Assembly (NCBI GenBank): GCA_964397995.1
Contig: CAYNLG010000030.1
Coordinates: 1-38,475, forward strand
Length of the DNA stretch: 38,475 nucleotides
Source of the DNA: CAYNLG01 sp964397995
Lineage (GTDB): Bacteria; Planctomycetota; Phycisphaerae; FEN-1346
Reading direction: 5' to 3'
Position 1 is the stretch's first letter; each line of letters starts with the position of its first letter. The notes under the pieces were generated by a model, which had not been told where the DNA came from, made no database searches, and saw only the letters and a list, made by a program, of their open reading frames with translations. The translations under genes and the position numbers were made by a program. Positions 31,044 through 38,475 of the stretch are shown here, one piece after another.

Positions 31044-34000
31044 GCGAGCCCCGCTTTCTTGCGCAGCAGCCACTCGCCGGCGCCCATCGCCAGCACCAGG
31101 ACGAGGACGGGCCAGGAGTCCCAGAGGACCAGTTCGTGCTTCTCGATCTCCACGACATTGCCCGGACCGAGCGTCTCGACCACCGACGCGGCCCGCCCGG
31201 GGTCGACGACCGCCCCGCGGCTGAGTGTCGCCAGGCGCCCCAGCAGCCCGCGGTCGGGCGTCAACTCCGCCATCTCGCTCGTCACCTTCGGGTCGACCGA
31301 GAAGGTCCACTCGACGGCGCTCCGGCCGTCGGCGGCCAGGACGTCCGCCGCCGCGGGGGCTTCCAACTCCACCCGGTACACGCCCCCGCCGAGGGTCCCG
31401 AGGTCGCCCTCGTACAGGCCGGGGCTCTTCGGGACGAACGCGAGAGGCCGGCGAAGGACGAGCCGGTCGCCCTCGTAGACGGCGGCGCCGACGGCGTCGC
31501 TCTCGATCGGCTCGAACGCCTCATCGACGAGCTTCGCCTGGACGCGGACCGTTTCGCCGGGGGCGTACCGAACGCGGTCGGTGCCCAGCTTCACGTGCTC
31601 GGTTCCCGCCGGCAGCTTGCCGGCGGTCGCCCACCGCAGGACCTGGCCCCAGAACCGGTGATGGTAGGTGTCGCCGACGCGGTACCGCAGCCGCCACGTC
31701 CGGTCGAACGCCAGGAACATGACGCGGCCCAGAGCGACGCGGTGGTGCAGGATAAGGGCGTGCTTGCGGATGAAGTCGCGCATCCGGTCGGCCTGGGCGG
31801 CCGCGGCGCCGGCCCCCCCGGAGGGGTCGTCGGCGGCGGCCTCGGGGGGCCCCGGCGCGTCCTCCGGCACCGCGTACGCCAGGACCGTCGCCCCGGCCTT
31901 CACGTCTTCGATCGGGTGCCGCCAGTAGACCGCCGGCACCGCGTCCCAGACCGCCAGGTTCTCGTCCGGGTCGGGCTTCTGGCGCATGATCACGTCCAGT
32001 CGACCCTCCGGCGTCAGGCCCAGGCGGAACCGCATCTCCGGCGGCTCCAGGACGGGTTCGTCGCTCGCCTCGACCGCCACCGGCAGCAGGTCCGCGAGAC
32101 GCTCGTCGTCGGCGAAGGCATGCGGCATATGGTGCGGGCCGGCGATGACGATCAGCGTCCCGCCGCGCTCCGTCACGAACCGCGCCAGCGCCTCCCGGTC
32201 GGCCTCGCCCAGGTCCTCCGGGTCGACGTCGCCGAGGACGATGACGTCGAACTTCAGCCACTCCGCCTCGGTCTCCGGCAGGGCGTTGGCCTCGGCGTCG
32301 GCCTCCTCGCGGGCCACGCTCGCCGGGACCACCTTCCGCCGTGGCGCGCCCTCCACCTGGTCCGGATGGAACAGGACGTACTGCAGGTACACCGACCGGT
32401 CGCGGTCGGCGAACAGGTTCTTCAAGTAGCGGAACTCCCAGCGCGGCCGGCCTTCGACGATCAGCAGCTTCGTCTGGTCCTCCGTCACGTGGACGTTCAG
32501 CGGGTGCACGTTGTTGGCCGCGTCCACCTCGTCCTCGAACGCCGGCAGCGTCACGCGGTAGTGGTGGACGCCGGGGGCCTCGGGCTCGTGGCCGAACTCG
32601 ACGCGTGTCCGGTAGCTGTCCGTCGGCACGCGGACGGTGCGGGTGTCGACCGTCTCGCCCGCGTCCGCCAAGACGACCTCGACCTCCTGCCCCTTCAGGC
32701 CGTCCAGCTTCAGCTCCGCCGCCACATGCACCTTGTCCTCGGCGTAGACCGTCTCCGGGGCGCTCACCGAGAGGATGCCGGCGTCGCGCGGCGGGCGCTC
32801 GCTGCCCAGCACGACCGACGAGACCGGCACGCCCTGGAGCCCGAGCTGCCGCGCCACCGGCTCCAGCCGCGCCCGGCCCGTATGCCGCCCGTCCGTCACC
32901 AGGACCACGCCGGCCAGCTCCTTGCCGGCGGTGTCGCTCATGACCCGCTGGAGGGCGGCCGCGAGGTCGGTGCCCTCGGCGGGCGCGGCCTCGTCGGGCG
33001 GCTCCTCGGCCGGATCGGCGGGCGCCGGGGCGTCTTGCGGGGCCGCGGCCCTGGCCGGGTCGCCCGTCCTGATCCACGTCGCCAGGTCCGTCTCGGCCGG
33101 CGCCGACGCGAATGTGTAGGCGAGCACGGCGTACGTCTCGCCCAGGGCCTCGACGAGGGCCCCGGGGGCGGGCTGGTCCGGGTCGCGCGGCGTCTGGCCG
33201 AGGAGCAGGGCCTGGCCGAGCGCCGTTCGCGTTTCGTGTGCGACCGCGTCCACCCGGGTCCGCACGTCGCCGGGCAGGGCGGCGTAGGCCGCCTCGTCCA
33301 CCGCGCCGGCGAGGCCGCCCGCCAGGTCGGCGGCCTGGCCGAGCGTTGCCGCGGCGGTCCGCGCCGCTGCCGCCAGCGCCCCCGGGTCGGCCTGCGCCGC
33401 CCGGAGGCGCGCCGCAAGGTCCGCAAGGCCCATGTCGACGGTCGAGGCGAGCCGCGTCGCGAGCTCCGCCAAGGCGTCCACTGCCTCGTCGTCGAGGTCG
33501 AGGCCGCCCGCGGCCACGGCCTGGAGGGCGTCGACCTGGCGGCCGACGGTCCCCCGCACGCCGGCCAGCGTTTCGAGGGCCGCGTGGCGCCGCTCCGCGA
33601 GGCGCGCGGCCTGGTCCTCGGTGTCCGTGCCACGGAGGCCGGCCAGCCACTCGGCCAGGGCCGCCACCTCGTCGCGCCCCGCGGCCAAGCCGGCCGCCGC
33701 CGCGCCGAGGTCCGCCGGCCGCGCGATCCCTTCGACGCCCAGCGCCGCCGCCAGCCGCAGCCGCTCCGCCGCCGGCATGGCCGTGTCGGCCACCGCCATC
33801 GACGGGCTGACGTCCAGGAGCACCGCGACGTAGCGCTCGCGCGTCTTGGCCGACTCCCACGGCCGCACCGGCTGGGCCAGCATCGCCACCACCACCGCGA
33901 TCATGCCCACGCGCAGGGCCGCCAGGGCGAGGCCCGTCCGCCGCGAGACGGTCCGCCGCTCCAGGGCGTAAAGCGCGAGGACGGTCTCGATGGCGAGGGC

Positions 34001-34264
34001 TCCGACCAGCGCGATCGGCCAGAGCGGCCAGTTGGTCGCGAACACCAACCACCGCCCGAGGGCCTCGGCCGTCGCCACCAGCGCGACGAAGCCGACCAGC
34101 GTCCGCAGGGCGAAGCCGACGCCGCGCGGCACGCGCAGCCGGCCCCGCGCCAGGGCCAGGTGCACCCCGACCCAGCCGGCCAGGCACACCAGGGCCAGGG
34201 CCGCCACGACGGCCGTCGGGACGGCCTCGGGCAGCAGGGCGTGGGCGGTCTCGGTCGGGGTCAT
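31040..34264 (-). CDS. VWA-domain membrane protein with large Ala-rich insertion and amidotransferase-like domain
   Basis: 1074 residues. Hydrophobic segments near 17-38, 50-70, 78-100 and 110-130 anchor the N-terminus, and a last one (VLVLVLAMGAGEWLL) anchors the C-terminus. A VWA domain starts at VAVLLDVSPSMAV (Asp151, Ser153, Ser155 = metal-site DxSxS) but resumes only near 430-460 (AALQRVMSD, GVVLVTDGRHTG). About 265 Ala-rich helical residues interrupt it. Next come Ig-like modules, then near 590-800 a class I amidotransferase-like fold (LLIVEGRPRWEFRYLKNLF, FVTERGGTLIVIAGPHHMP) without an evident catalytic triad. Start ATG 34262-34264 overlaps the batA-like stop (ATGA). Probably a periplasmic partner in the same complex. 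Confidence 0.82.
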   Translation of the reverse strand: MTPTETAHALLPEAVPTAVVAALALVCLAGWVGVHLALARGRLRVPRGVGFALRTLVGFVALVATAEALGRWLVFATNWPLWPIALVGALAIETVLALYALERRTVSRRTGLALAALRVGMIAVVVAMLAQPVRPWESAKTRERYVAVLLDVSPSMAVADTAMPAAERLRLAAALGVEGIARPADLGAAAAGLAAGRDEVAALAEWLAGLRGTDTEDQAARLAERRHAALETLAGVRGTVGRQVDALQAVAAGGLDLDDEAVDALAELATRLASTVDMGLADLAARLRAAQADPGALAAAARTAAATLGQAADLAGGLAGAVDEAAYAALPGDVRTRVDAVAHETRTALGQALLLGQTPRDPDQPAPGALVEALGETYAVLAYTFASAPAETDLATWIRTGDPARAAAPQDAPAPADPAEEPPDEAAPAEGTDLAAALQRVMSDTAGKELAGVVLVTDGRHTGRARLEPVARQLGLQGVPVSSVVLGSERPPRDAGILSVSAPETVYAEDKVHVAAELKLDGLKGQEVEVVLADAGETVDTRTVRVPTDSYRTRVEFGHEPEAPGVHHYRVTLPAFEDEVDAANNVHPLNVHVTEDQTKLLIVEGRPRWEFRYLKNLFADRDRSVYLQYVLFHPDQVEGAPRRKVVPASVAREEADAEANALPETEAEWLKFDVIVLGDVDPEDLGEADREALARFVTERGGTLIVIAGPHHMPHAFADDERLADLLPVAVEASDEPVLEPPEMRFRLGLTPEGRLDVIMRQKPDPDENLAVWDAVPAVYWRHPIEDVKAGATVLAYAVPEDAPGPPEAAADDPSGGAGAAAAQADRMRDFIRKHALILHHRVALGRVMFLAFDRTWRLRYRVGDTYHHRFWGQVLRWATAGKLPAGTEHVKLGTDRVRYAPGETVRVQAKLVDEAFEPIESDAVGAAVYEGDRLVLRRPLAFVPKSPGLYEGDLGTLGGGVYRVELEAPAAADVLAADGRSAVEWTFSVDPKVTSEMAELTPDRGLLGRLATLSRGAVVDPGRAASVVETLGPGNVVEIEKHELVLWDSWPVLVLVLAMGAGEWLLRKKAGLA

Positions 34265-37200
34265 CGGGTGCCCGCTCCCTCCAGGGCCTCGCGGGGCTCG
34301 CGGCTGAGAATCGCCCGCGTCTGTTCGCGGACGGCCCGGGCGTCAATCACCTCGTCCCCGAACCGGACCGGCTCCAGGGCGTGGGCTTGTCGCTTCACGG
34401 CGATCCACCGGGCCAGGGCGATCTCGGCCAGCAGCGCCGCCAGCAGCCCCACCGCCAGGTACCGCCACAACTCCTCCCCGGGCACCTGGCCGGCGACGGC
34501 CGCCGTCAACTGGTCGGTCGTCTCGGCACGGAACAGGTCGACGCGGTCGCCGATGGCGGCCAGGTCGGCCGGCGTCAGGGCCGCCAGGCGGCTCTCCTGG
34601 GGGTCGCCCGTGACGACGAACGGCAGCGTGCCGTCGCTCGATGCCACCGGGCCGTACTGCTGCTGCACCTCCGGCGGCACGATGAACCGGTACAGCCCCG
34701 GTTGCCGCGTCCCCTCGAAGCCGAGCGCGAGGCCGTCCGGCCCAGGGGTGGCGGTGGCGGGCTCGCGGGCGCCGGTCGGCGTGGCCACCTGGATGCCGAA
34801 GGCGTCGTTGCGCCGGCGCGGGACGGCGACGTCCTTCGAGTAGAGCCGCGAGGCCGGGATGACCTCCTTCGGCTGCGACCGGCTCGACCAGAAGAGCGTC
34901 ACCTCGGCCGCGCCGCTCCCCTGGTAGAACTCCAGCCGGATCGGATAGGTGCGGTCGGCCTCCAGGTCGAGGGTCCCGCGCCGCTGCTCCGGCGCGTGGT
35001 CGTTCCAGTCGTTGATAAGCTGCTTGTCGCCGACCCAGAGGCGAACGCCGTCGTCGCTCACCGTATGGAACGTGTACGTCTCGGTGTGCCGCGGGCGGAC
35101 GCGCCCGGTCCAGCGGACGGAGTAGTTCTCGCTGCCGAGCCGGCGGTCGGGCGGCCGGTCGTTCCAGGTGAAGTGGACCGTCGGGTCCGTCCGCGTCAGC
35201 CTCAGGCGCTTGAAGTCCGTCCCGTCGTAGTACTCGCCCCGGAGGCCGTTGCCGACGAGGCCCTCGGCCGTCCCGCGGTGCAGCACCAGGGCCATCTTCT
35301 CGCCGGGCGGCACGTTGACGCGCCCCACCATCGGCCGCGCCAGGTAGTACGCCAGCTCGTGCACCAGCGGCACGAAGCACTTCAGGCTGGGCAGGTTGCT
35401 GTCCCGGCGGTCGAGGCAGAGCGGCAGCAGCAGGACGGTGCCCTGGCCGAGGCGGCGCTCCACCAGCAGCGGGTCGCCCGTGTCGAGCAGGCCGCCGACG
35501 CGGACGCCGGCTTCCTGGTCGTTGACGGCGACCTGCCAGTGGGCTTGGACGAGGGCGTCGCGGGCGTCGGTCTTGGCCCCCTCCGCCAGAAGCGCCAGGG
35601 CCGGGTGGCTGAGCGTCTTCGTTGCCAGTCGCGCGGGCGCCGCCTCCCGCCGGGCGCGCTTGACGAGCCGCCCGGGCACGACTCCCCGGCCCGACACCAG
35701 GCGCCAGCCCTCGTAGAACGCCGGGTCGGCCTGGTCGCCCGGGAGGACCAGCAGGCCGCCCCCGTGGGCGACGTAGTCGGCCAGCTGGGCCGCCACCGTT
35801 GCCGGCAGGGCCGCCACGTCGGCCAGCACCACCACGGCGTACGGCGTGAAGTCCTTGACGCTGAGGATGGCCTCGGCCTTGACGACCTCCGGCGCGACGA
35901 GCATGCCGATCTCGTCCTGGGCCGAGCCCGGGGCCGGGGCGGGGGCCTCCCCCTCGCCCTTGCCGGAGAGCCGCGCGCGCGTCCGCGCGTCGAGCGGCGT
36001 CAGGGCCACGTCCACGAAGTCGGCCGCCCCGTCCAGGGGCCGCGGCGAAGGCCGTCCGTCCACCAGCAGCACGGGCAACCGGTCCACGACGCGCAGTGAC
36101 CTCGTGACGGCGTTGTCGGTCGGCAGGTCGTCGTCGCTGACGACCTCGGCCCGCACGACGTGGGCGCCCGCGGCGTCGAAACGGTGCACGAAGTCCACCG
36201 CCGTGGCGACCCCGGCGTCGATGCGCCCGACCAGCTTCCGGTCGATCTCCACCCCGTCGACCAGCAGCCGCACCCCCGCCGGCTGGACCGCCGTCGTCCC
36301 GGTGTTGAGGACCTGGACGGTCGCCCGCACGGGCCGGTCGGTGCCGACCACGCCGCGAGAGAAGGTGAGGTCGCCCGCGGCCGCGTTGTGGAACCGGTCC
36401 GGCAGGCGGAGCGTGCGGACCATGAGTTGCGGTTCGGTGGACAGGCCCTCCAGGCCGGCCGTGAGGAACCGCCATCGGGCGTCGTTGCCGGGGTCCCAGC
36501 CGAGGCGCTGCCCGTCGGTCACGAGGACGACGAGCTTGGCCGGGTTCGAGCCCTCGGCGAGGACGGCGACGGCCTCGTTCAGGGCCTCGAGCGTGCCCAT
36601 GGGGCCGCCCAGGGGCTTGAGTTCGTCGAGCGCCGCGGCGAGCACCTCGCGGTCGGCCGTCGGGCCGGCGACGGCCCGCTCCGGCACGGGCCCGGCGACG
36701 ATCAGGCTGACGGCGTCGGCGGGGAGGAGTTGGGCGATGACGGCCCGGGCCTCGTCCACGGCCCGGGAGAAGTTGGTCCGCCCGCCCACGACCAGGTGCA
36801 TCGAGTCCGACCCGTCGACGATGACGGCCACGTCGCGCTGACCGCCGCGCAGCGACCACTCGCGGCTCTGGAGCCCCTGCTCGACGAGGCTCGCGACCAG
36901 CGCCAGGACGACCAGCCCCCCGGCGACGCCGAGCAGGACTGTCCGTAGCCGCGCGCTCCGCCACACGGCGGCGGCCACGCCCGCGCAGAGCGCCGCGACG
37001 ATTACCGCGGGCAGCACCACCGGCCACGGGATGATCGAACTTGCCGGCAGGAACGGCCGCGCCAGCGCCAGCACCAGCAGCACGACGACCAGGCACCGGA
37101 TGGCCAGGAGGATGATCTCTTCGATGAGGATGCGGTGGTTGCGGCTGGTGAGGGAATCGAGGAGGAACTTCATCGCTCCCCAGTCCACCAGGTGCGCCTT

Positions 37201-37281
37201 CTGGCGGTTCAGCAGGTGGATGAGGATGGGGATCGCCACCCCCGCCAGTCCCGCCAGCATCGCCCAGTTCAGAAACGTCAT
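34261..37281 (-). CDS. BatA-like VWA membrane protein with inserted PA14 domain
   Basis: 1006 residues. The N-terminus MTFLNWAMLAGLAGVAIP, with HLLNRQK and DWGAMKFL, is the BatA/aerotolerance N-terminal signature with membrane helices near 5-24, 55-75, 85-105 and 115-133. The VWA domain begins near 150 with Asp156, Ser158, Ser160 (IVDGSDSMH). An amidotransferase-like region follows (VVLADVAALP, YVAHGGGLLVLPGDQ). Residues about 678-812 form a PA14 carbohydrate-binding domain: GLRGEYYDGTDFKRL, TYTFHTVSDDGVRLWVGDKQ, IRLEFYQGSGAAEVTLFW. A C-terminal membrane helix lies near 945-965. ATG at 37279-37281 has AAGGA 6 nt upstream. The PA14 insertion suggests the complex contacts a glycan. Confidence 0.85.
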   Translation of the reverse strand: MTFLNWAMLAGLAGVAIPILIHLLNRQKAHLVDWGAMKFLLDSLTSRNHRILIEEIILLAIRCLVVVLLVLALARPFLPASSIIPWPVVLPAVIVAALCAGVAAAVWRSARLRTVLLGVAGGLVVLALVASLVEQGLQSREWSLRGGQRDVAVIVDGSDSMHLVVGGRTNFSRAVDEARAVIAQLLPADAVSLIVAGPVPERAVAGPTADREVLAAALDELKPLGGPMGTLEALNEAVAVLAEGSNPAKLVVLVTDGQRLGWDPGNDARWRFLTAGLEGLSTEPQLMVRTLRLPDRFHNAAAGDLTFSRGVVGTDRPVRATVQVLNTGTTAVQPAGVRLLVDGVEIDRKLVGRIDAGVATAVDFVHRFDAAGAHVVRAEVVSDDDLPTDNAVTRSLRVVDRLPVLLVDGRPSPRPLDGAADFVDVALTPLDARTRARLSGKGEGEAPAPAPGSAQDEIGMLVAPEVVKAEAILSVKDFTPYAVVVLADVAALPATVAAQLADYVAHGGGLLVLPGDQADPAFYEGWRLVSGRGVVPGRLVKRARREAAPARLATKTLSHPALALLAEGAKTDARDALVQAHWQVAVNDQEAGVRVGGLLDTGDPLLVERRLGQGTVLLLPLCLDRRDSNLPSLKCFVPLVHELAYYLARPMVGRVNVPPGEKMALVLHRGTAEGLVGNGLRGEYYDGTDFKRLRLTRTDPTVHFTWNDRPPDRRLGSENYSVRWTGRVRPRHTETYTFHTVSDDGVRLWVGDKQLINDWNDHAPEQRRGTLDLEADRTYPIRLEFYQGSGAAEVTLFWSSRSQPKEVIPASRLYSKDVAVPRRRNDAFGIQVATPTGAREPATATPGPDGLALGFEGTRQPGLYRFIVPPEVQQQYGPVASSDGTLPFVVTGDPQESRLAALTPADLAAIGDRVDLFRAETTDQLTAAVAGQVPGEELWRYLAVGLLAALLAEIALARWIAVKRQAHALEPVRFGDEVIDARAVREQTRAILSREPREALEGAGTR

Positions 37282-37312
37282 GCCGTGTCCTTGCGCGGCC
37301 GGGGCCGCTTGT

Positions 37313-38254
37313 CTACCGGGCCCGGGCCCGGCGCTGGGCCAGGTAGTGGGCCAGGGCCGCGTCAAACGGGTGCCGCGTCGAGAGCGGCACGTAGTCGATC
37401 TCCATCTGCCCGCACCCGAGCTCCAGCTCGCGGATGAAGTCGCGGACCCGCTCCAGGTACGCCGCCCGCACGGACCGCGGGTCGAGCTGCACCCGGCGTG
37501 TGTCAAGCTCCAGGTCGCGGAACAGGCTCCATCGGTCGAAGGGGAACGTCAGTTCCTCCTCGGCCATGACGTGGAGCAGGATGACTTCGTGCTTGCGGTA
37601 GCGGAAGTGGTGCAGGGCGTTGAGGATCTCGCGCGGGTCGTCGAAGAGGTCCGAGATGACGATGACGAGCCCTCGCCGGTGCGTCCGCTCCGCGATGTCG
37701 TGGAAGATGGGCGCCAGGGCTGTTTCGCCCCCCGGCTCCGTCCGCACCAGTTCGTCCAGGAGCACCCGCAGGTGATTGACGCGGCTGCGCGGGGGGATGT
37801 AGCGCCGGATGCGCGTATCGAACGTCACCAGCCCCGCCGCGTCCTGCTGGTGCACCATCAGGTGCGCCAGCGACGCCGCCACGTACTGGGCGTACTCGTA
37901 CTTCGAGAGCGGCCGCCCCTCCGCCCGCGCCGCCAGCGTGCCCGCGTACCGCATCGAGCCGGAGGCGTCCAGCAGGAGGGTGCAGCGAAGGTTCGTCTCC
38001 TCGATGTACTGCTTGACGTAGTACCGGTCGCTCTTGCCGTAGACCCGCCAGTCGAGGTCGCGGATGTCGTCGCCGGGGACGTATTGGCGGTGCTCGGCGA
38101 ACTCGACGGAGAAGCCCTTGTAGGGGCTCCGGTGGCGGCCCGAGAAGAACCCCTCCACCAGGCCCCGCGCGATCAGCTCCAGCCGGTGAATCTTCGCCAG
38201 GGCGTCCGGCTGCAGCAGCCGCATGTACCCGGGTCGGCGTGCGCGGTCGATCAT
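37313..38254 (-). CDS. DUF58-family VWA-like protein
   Basis: 313 residues, soluble. The DUF58 core is FSVEFAEHRQYVPGDDIRDLDWRVYGKSD near 48-76 (quoted as FSVEFAEHRQYVPGDD and IRDLDWRVYGKSD). The VWA-type metal site follows at LLLDASGSM (Asp96, Ser98, Ser100). It ends with VPLSTRHPFDAALAHYL. DUF58 proteins are found next to MoxR AAA+ ATPases and are thought to be their VWA partners. ATG at 38252-38254 lies 32 nt after the moxR stop; the next gene starts 31 nt after its stop. Assignment is firm at family level; molecular function is unproven. Confidence 0.9.
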   Translation of the reverse strand: MIDRARRPGYMRLLQPDALAKIHRLELIARGLVEGFFSGRHRSPYKGFSVEFAEHRQYVPGDDIRDLDWRVYGKSDRYYVKQYIEETNLRCTLLLDASGSMRYAGTLAARAEGRPLSKYEYAQYVAASLAHLMVHQQDAAGLVTFDTRIRRYIPPRSRVNHLRVLLDELVRTEPGGETALAPIFHDIAERTHRRGLVIVISDLFDDPREILNALHHFRYRKHEVILLHVMAEEELTFPFDRWSLFRDLELDTRRVQLDPRSVRAAYLERVRDFIRELELGCGQMEIDYVPLSTRHPFDAALAHYLAQRRARAR

Positions 38255-38286
38255 GTCGGCACCTCAGGGGCGGCGGTTCGGCGGGC

Positions 38287-38475
38287 TCAGGCGATCGCCT
38301 CTTCGACGCGCGGCTGGACCTCCTGGATCAGCCGCTCCACGACCTCGTCGGCCGTGATCCCCGCCGCCTCCGCGTTGAACGTCGTAATCACCCGGTGCCG
38401 CAGCACCGGCAGCGCCATCGCCCGGACGTCCTCGGTGGTGGCGTGGTACCGGCCGTGCAGGATGGCCCGTGCTTT
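38287..38475 (-). CDS. MoxR-type AAA+ ATPase, C-terminal fragment at window edge
   Basis: The last 62 residues of a MoxR ATPase are present: ARAILHGRYHATTEDVRAM, then ALPVLRHRVITTFNAEAAG and a final helix ending EEAIA. This is the lid-domain end of MoxR-family ATPases, which are chaperone-like partners of VWA proteins. The gene runs off the right edge, so Walker motifs are not visible. It heads the leftward operon seen here or is close to its start. Confidence 0.85.
   Translation of the reverse strand, partial: KARAILHGRYHATTEDVRAMALPVLRHRVITTFNAEAAGITADEVVERLIQEVQPRVEEAIA

Noticed and set aside
27774..34843. Plus-strand open frames of more than 1200 codons opposite the DUF4175 and VWA genes
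   Set aside because: Low-complexity composition and no motifs; the minus-strand frames have signal and membrane segments, VWA metal sites and ATGA coupling.

Overview
The window is very GC-rich, densely packed bacterial DNA. It probably comes from a planctomycete-like organism (Planctomycetota, possibly a metagenome-assembled genome). I infer this from a MoxR/DUF58/BatA/VWA/DUF4175/toroid gene block of the kind found in that phylum, a sulfatase and sugar-acid enzymes, a secreted GH115-C-like protein, and a decayed ECF-sigma gene whose tail has the ALAVYQ...DALVPDYL...PLDPFSGDPL pattern typical of planctomycete proteins. The assignment is by protein character, not by any database search.

Layout. 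Positions 1-270 hold the end of a HepT-like HEPN toxin gene broken by an in-frame TGA. Positions 336-5024 hold a GH94 phosphorylase facing a coupled pair (N-acetylneuraminate-lyase-like aldolase and sulfatase). Then come class I aldolase fbaB (5176), an unrecognised winged-helix-like protein (6275), a tandem GNAT acetyltransferase (6894-7844, minus), a frame-shifted ECF sigma pseudogene (7947-8988) and an MJ1255-type glycosyltransferase. Positions 10141-16068 are a tightly coupled glycine-cleavage operon on the minus strand: gcvT-gcvH-gcvPA-gcvPB-lipB plus a secreted protein. Its short leader carries two hairpins just downstream of a good promoter. Positions 16260-20961 encode a sugar-acid set: gluconolactonase-like lipoprotein, enolase-superfamily dehydratase, aldo/keto reductase with ferredoxin tail, and an FAD oxidoreductase. 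Positions 21043-22843 hold a stand-alone AsnC-type ligand domain and a pterin/folate group (folM-like, folB, folK). Next are a PflX-type radical SAM gene that has lost its catalytic core in frame (22957) and a secreted two-domain protein (23394).

Positions 24975-25332 have no intact gene. They carry gene remnants, including the C-terminal end of a tyrosine recombinase, next to a tRNA-Asp(GUC) gene with a near-consensus promoter. This looks like the scar of an integrated element.

Positions 25589-38475 form one leftward operon: moxR (partial), DUF58, a BatA-like VWA protein with an inserted PA14 domain, a second VWA membrane protein with a large Ala-rich insertion, a 1446-residue DUF4175 protein with Gln-rich and QPSG repeats, and a secreted alpha/alpha-toroid protein. 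Neighbouring genes overlap by ATGA or are nearly adjacent, so they are probably expressed together. I infer an envelope-associated MoxR/VWA assembly or chaperone machine. It is the best candidate here for an incompletely described system.

Promoters resemble sigma-70 (TTGxxx, 17-18 nt, TAxxxT). Several convergent gene pairs end within 0-4 nt of each other. No classical T-tract terminator was found; GC palindromes without T-runs follow some stop codons.
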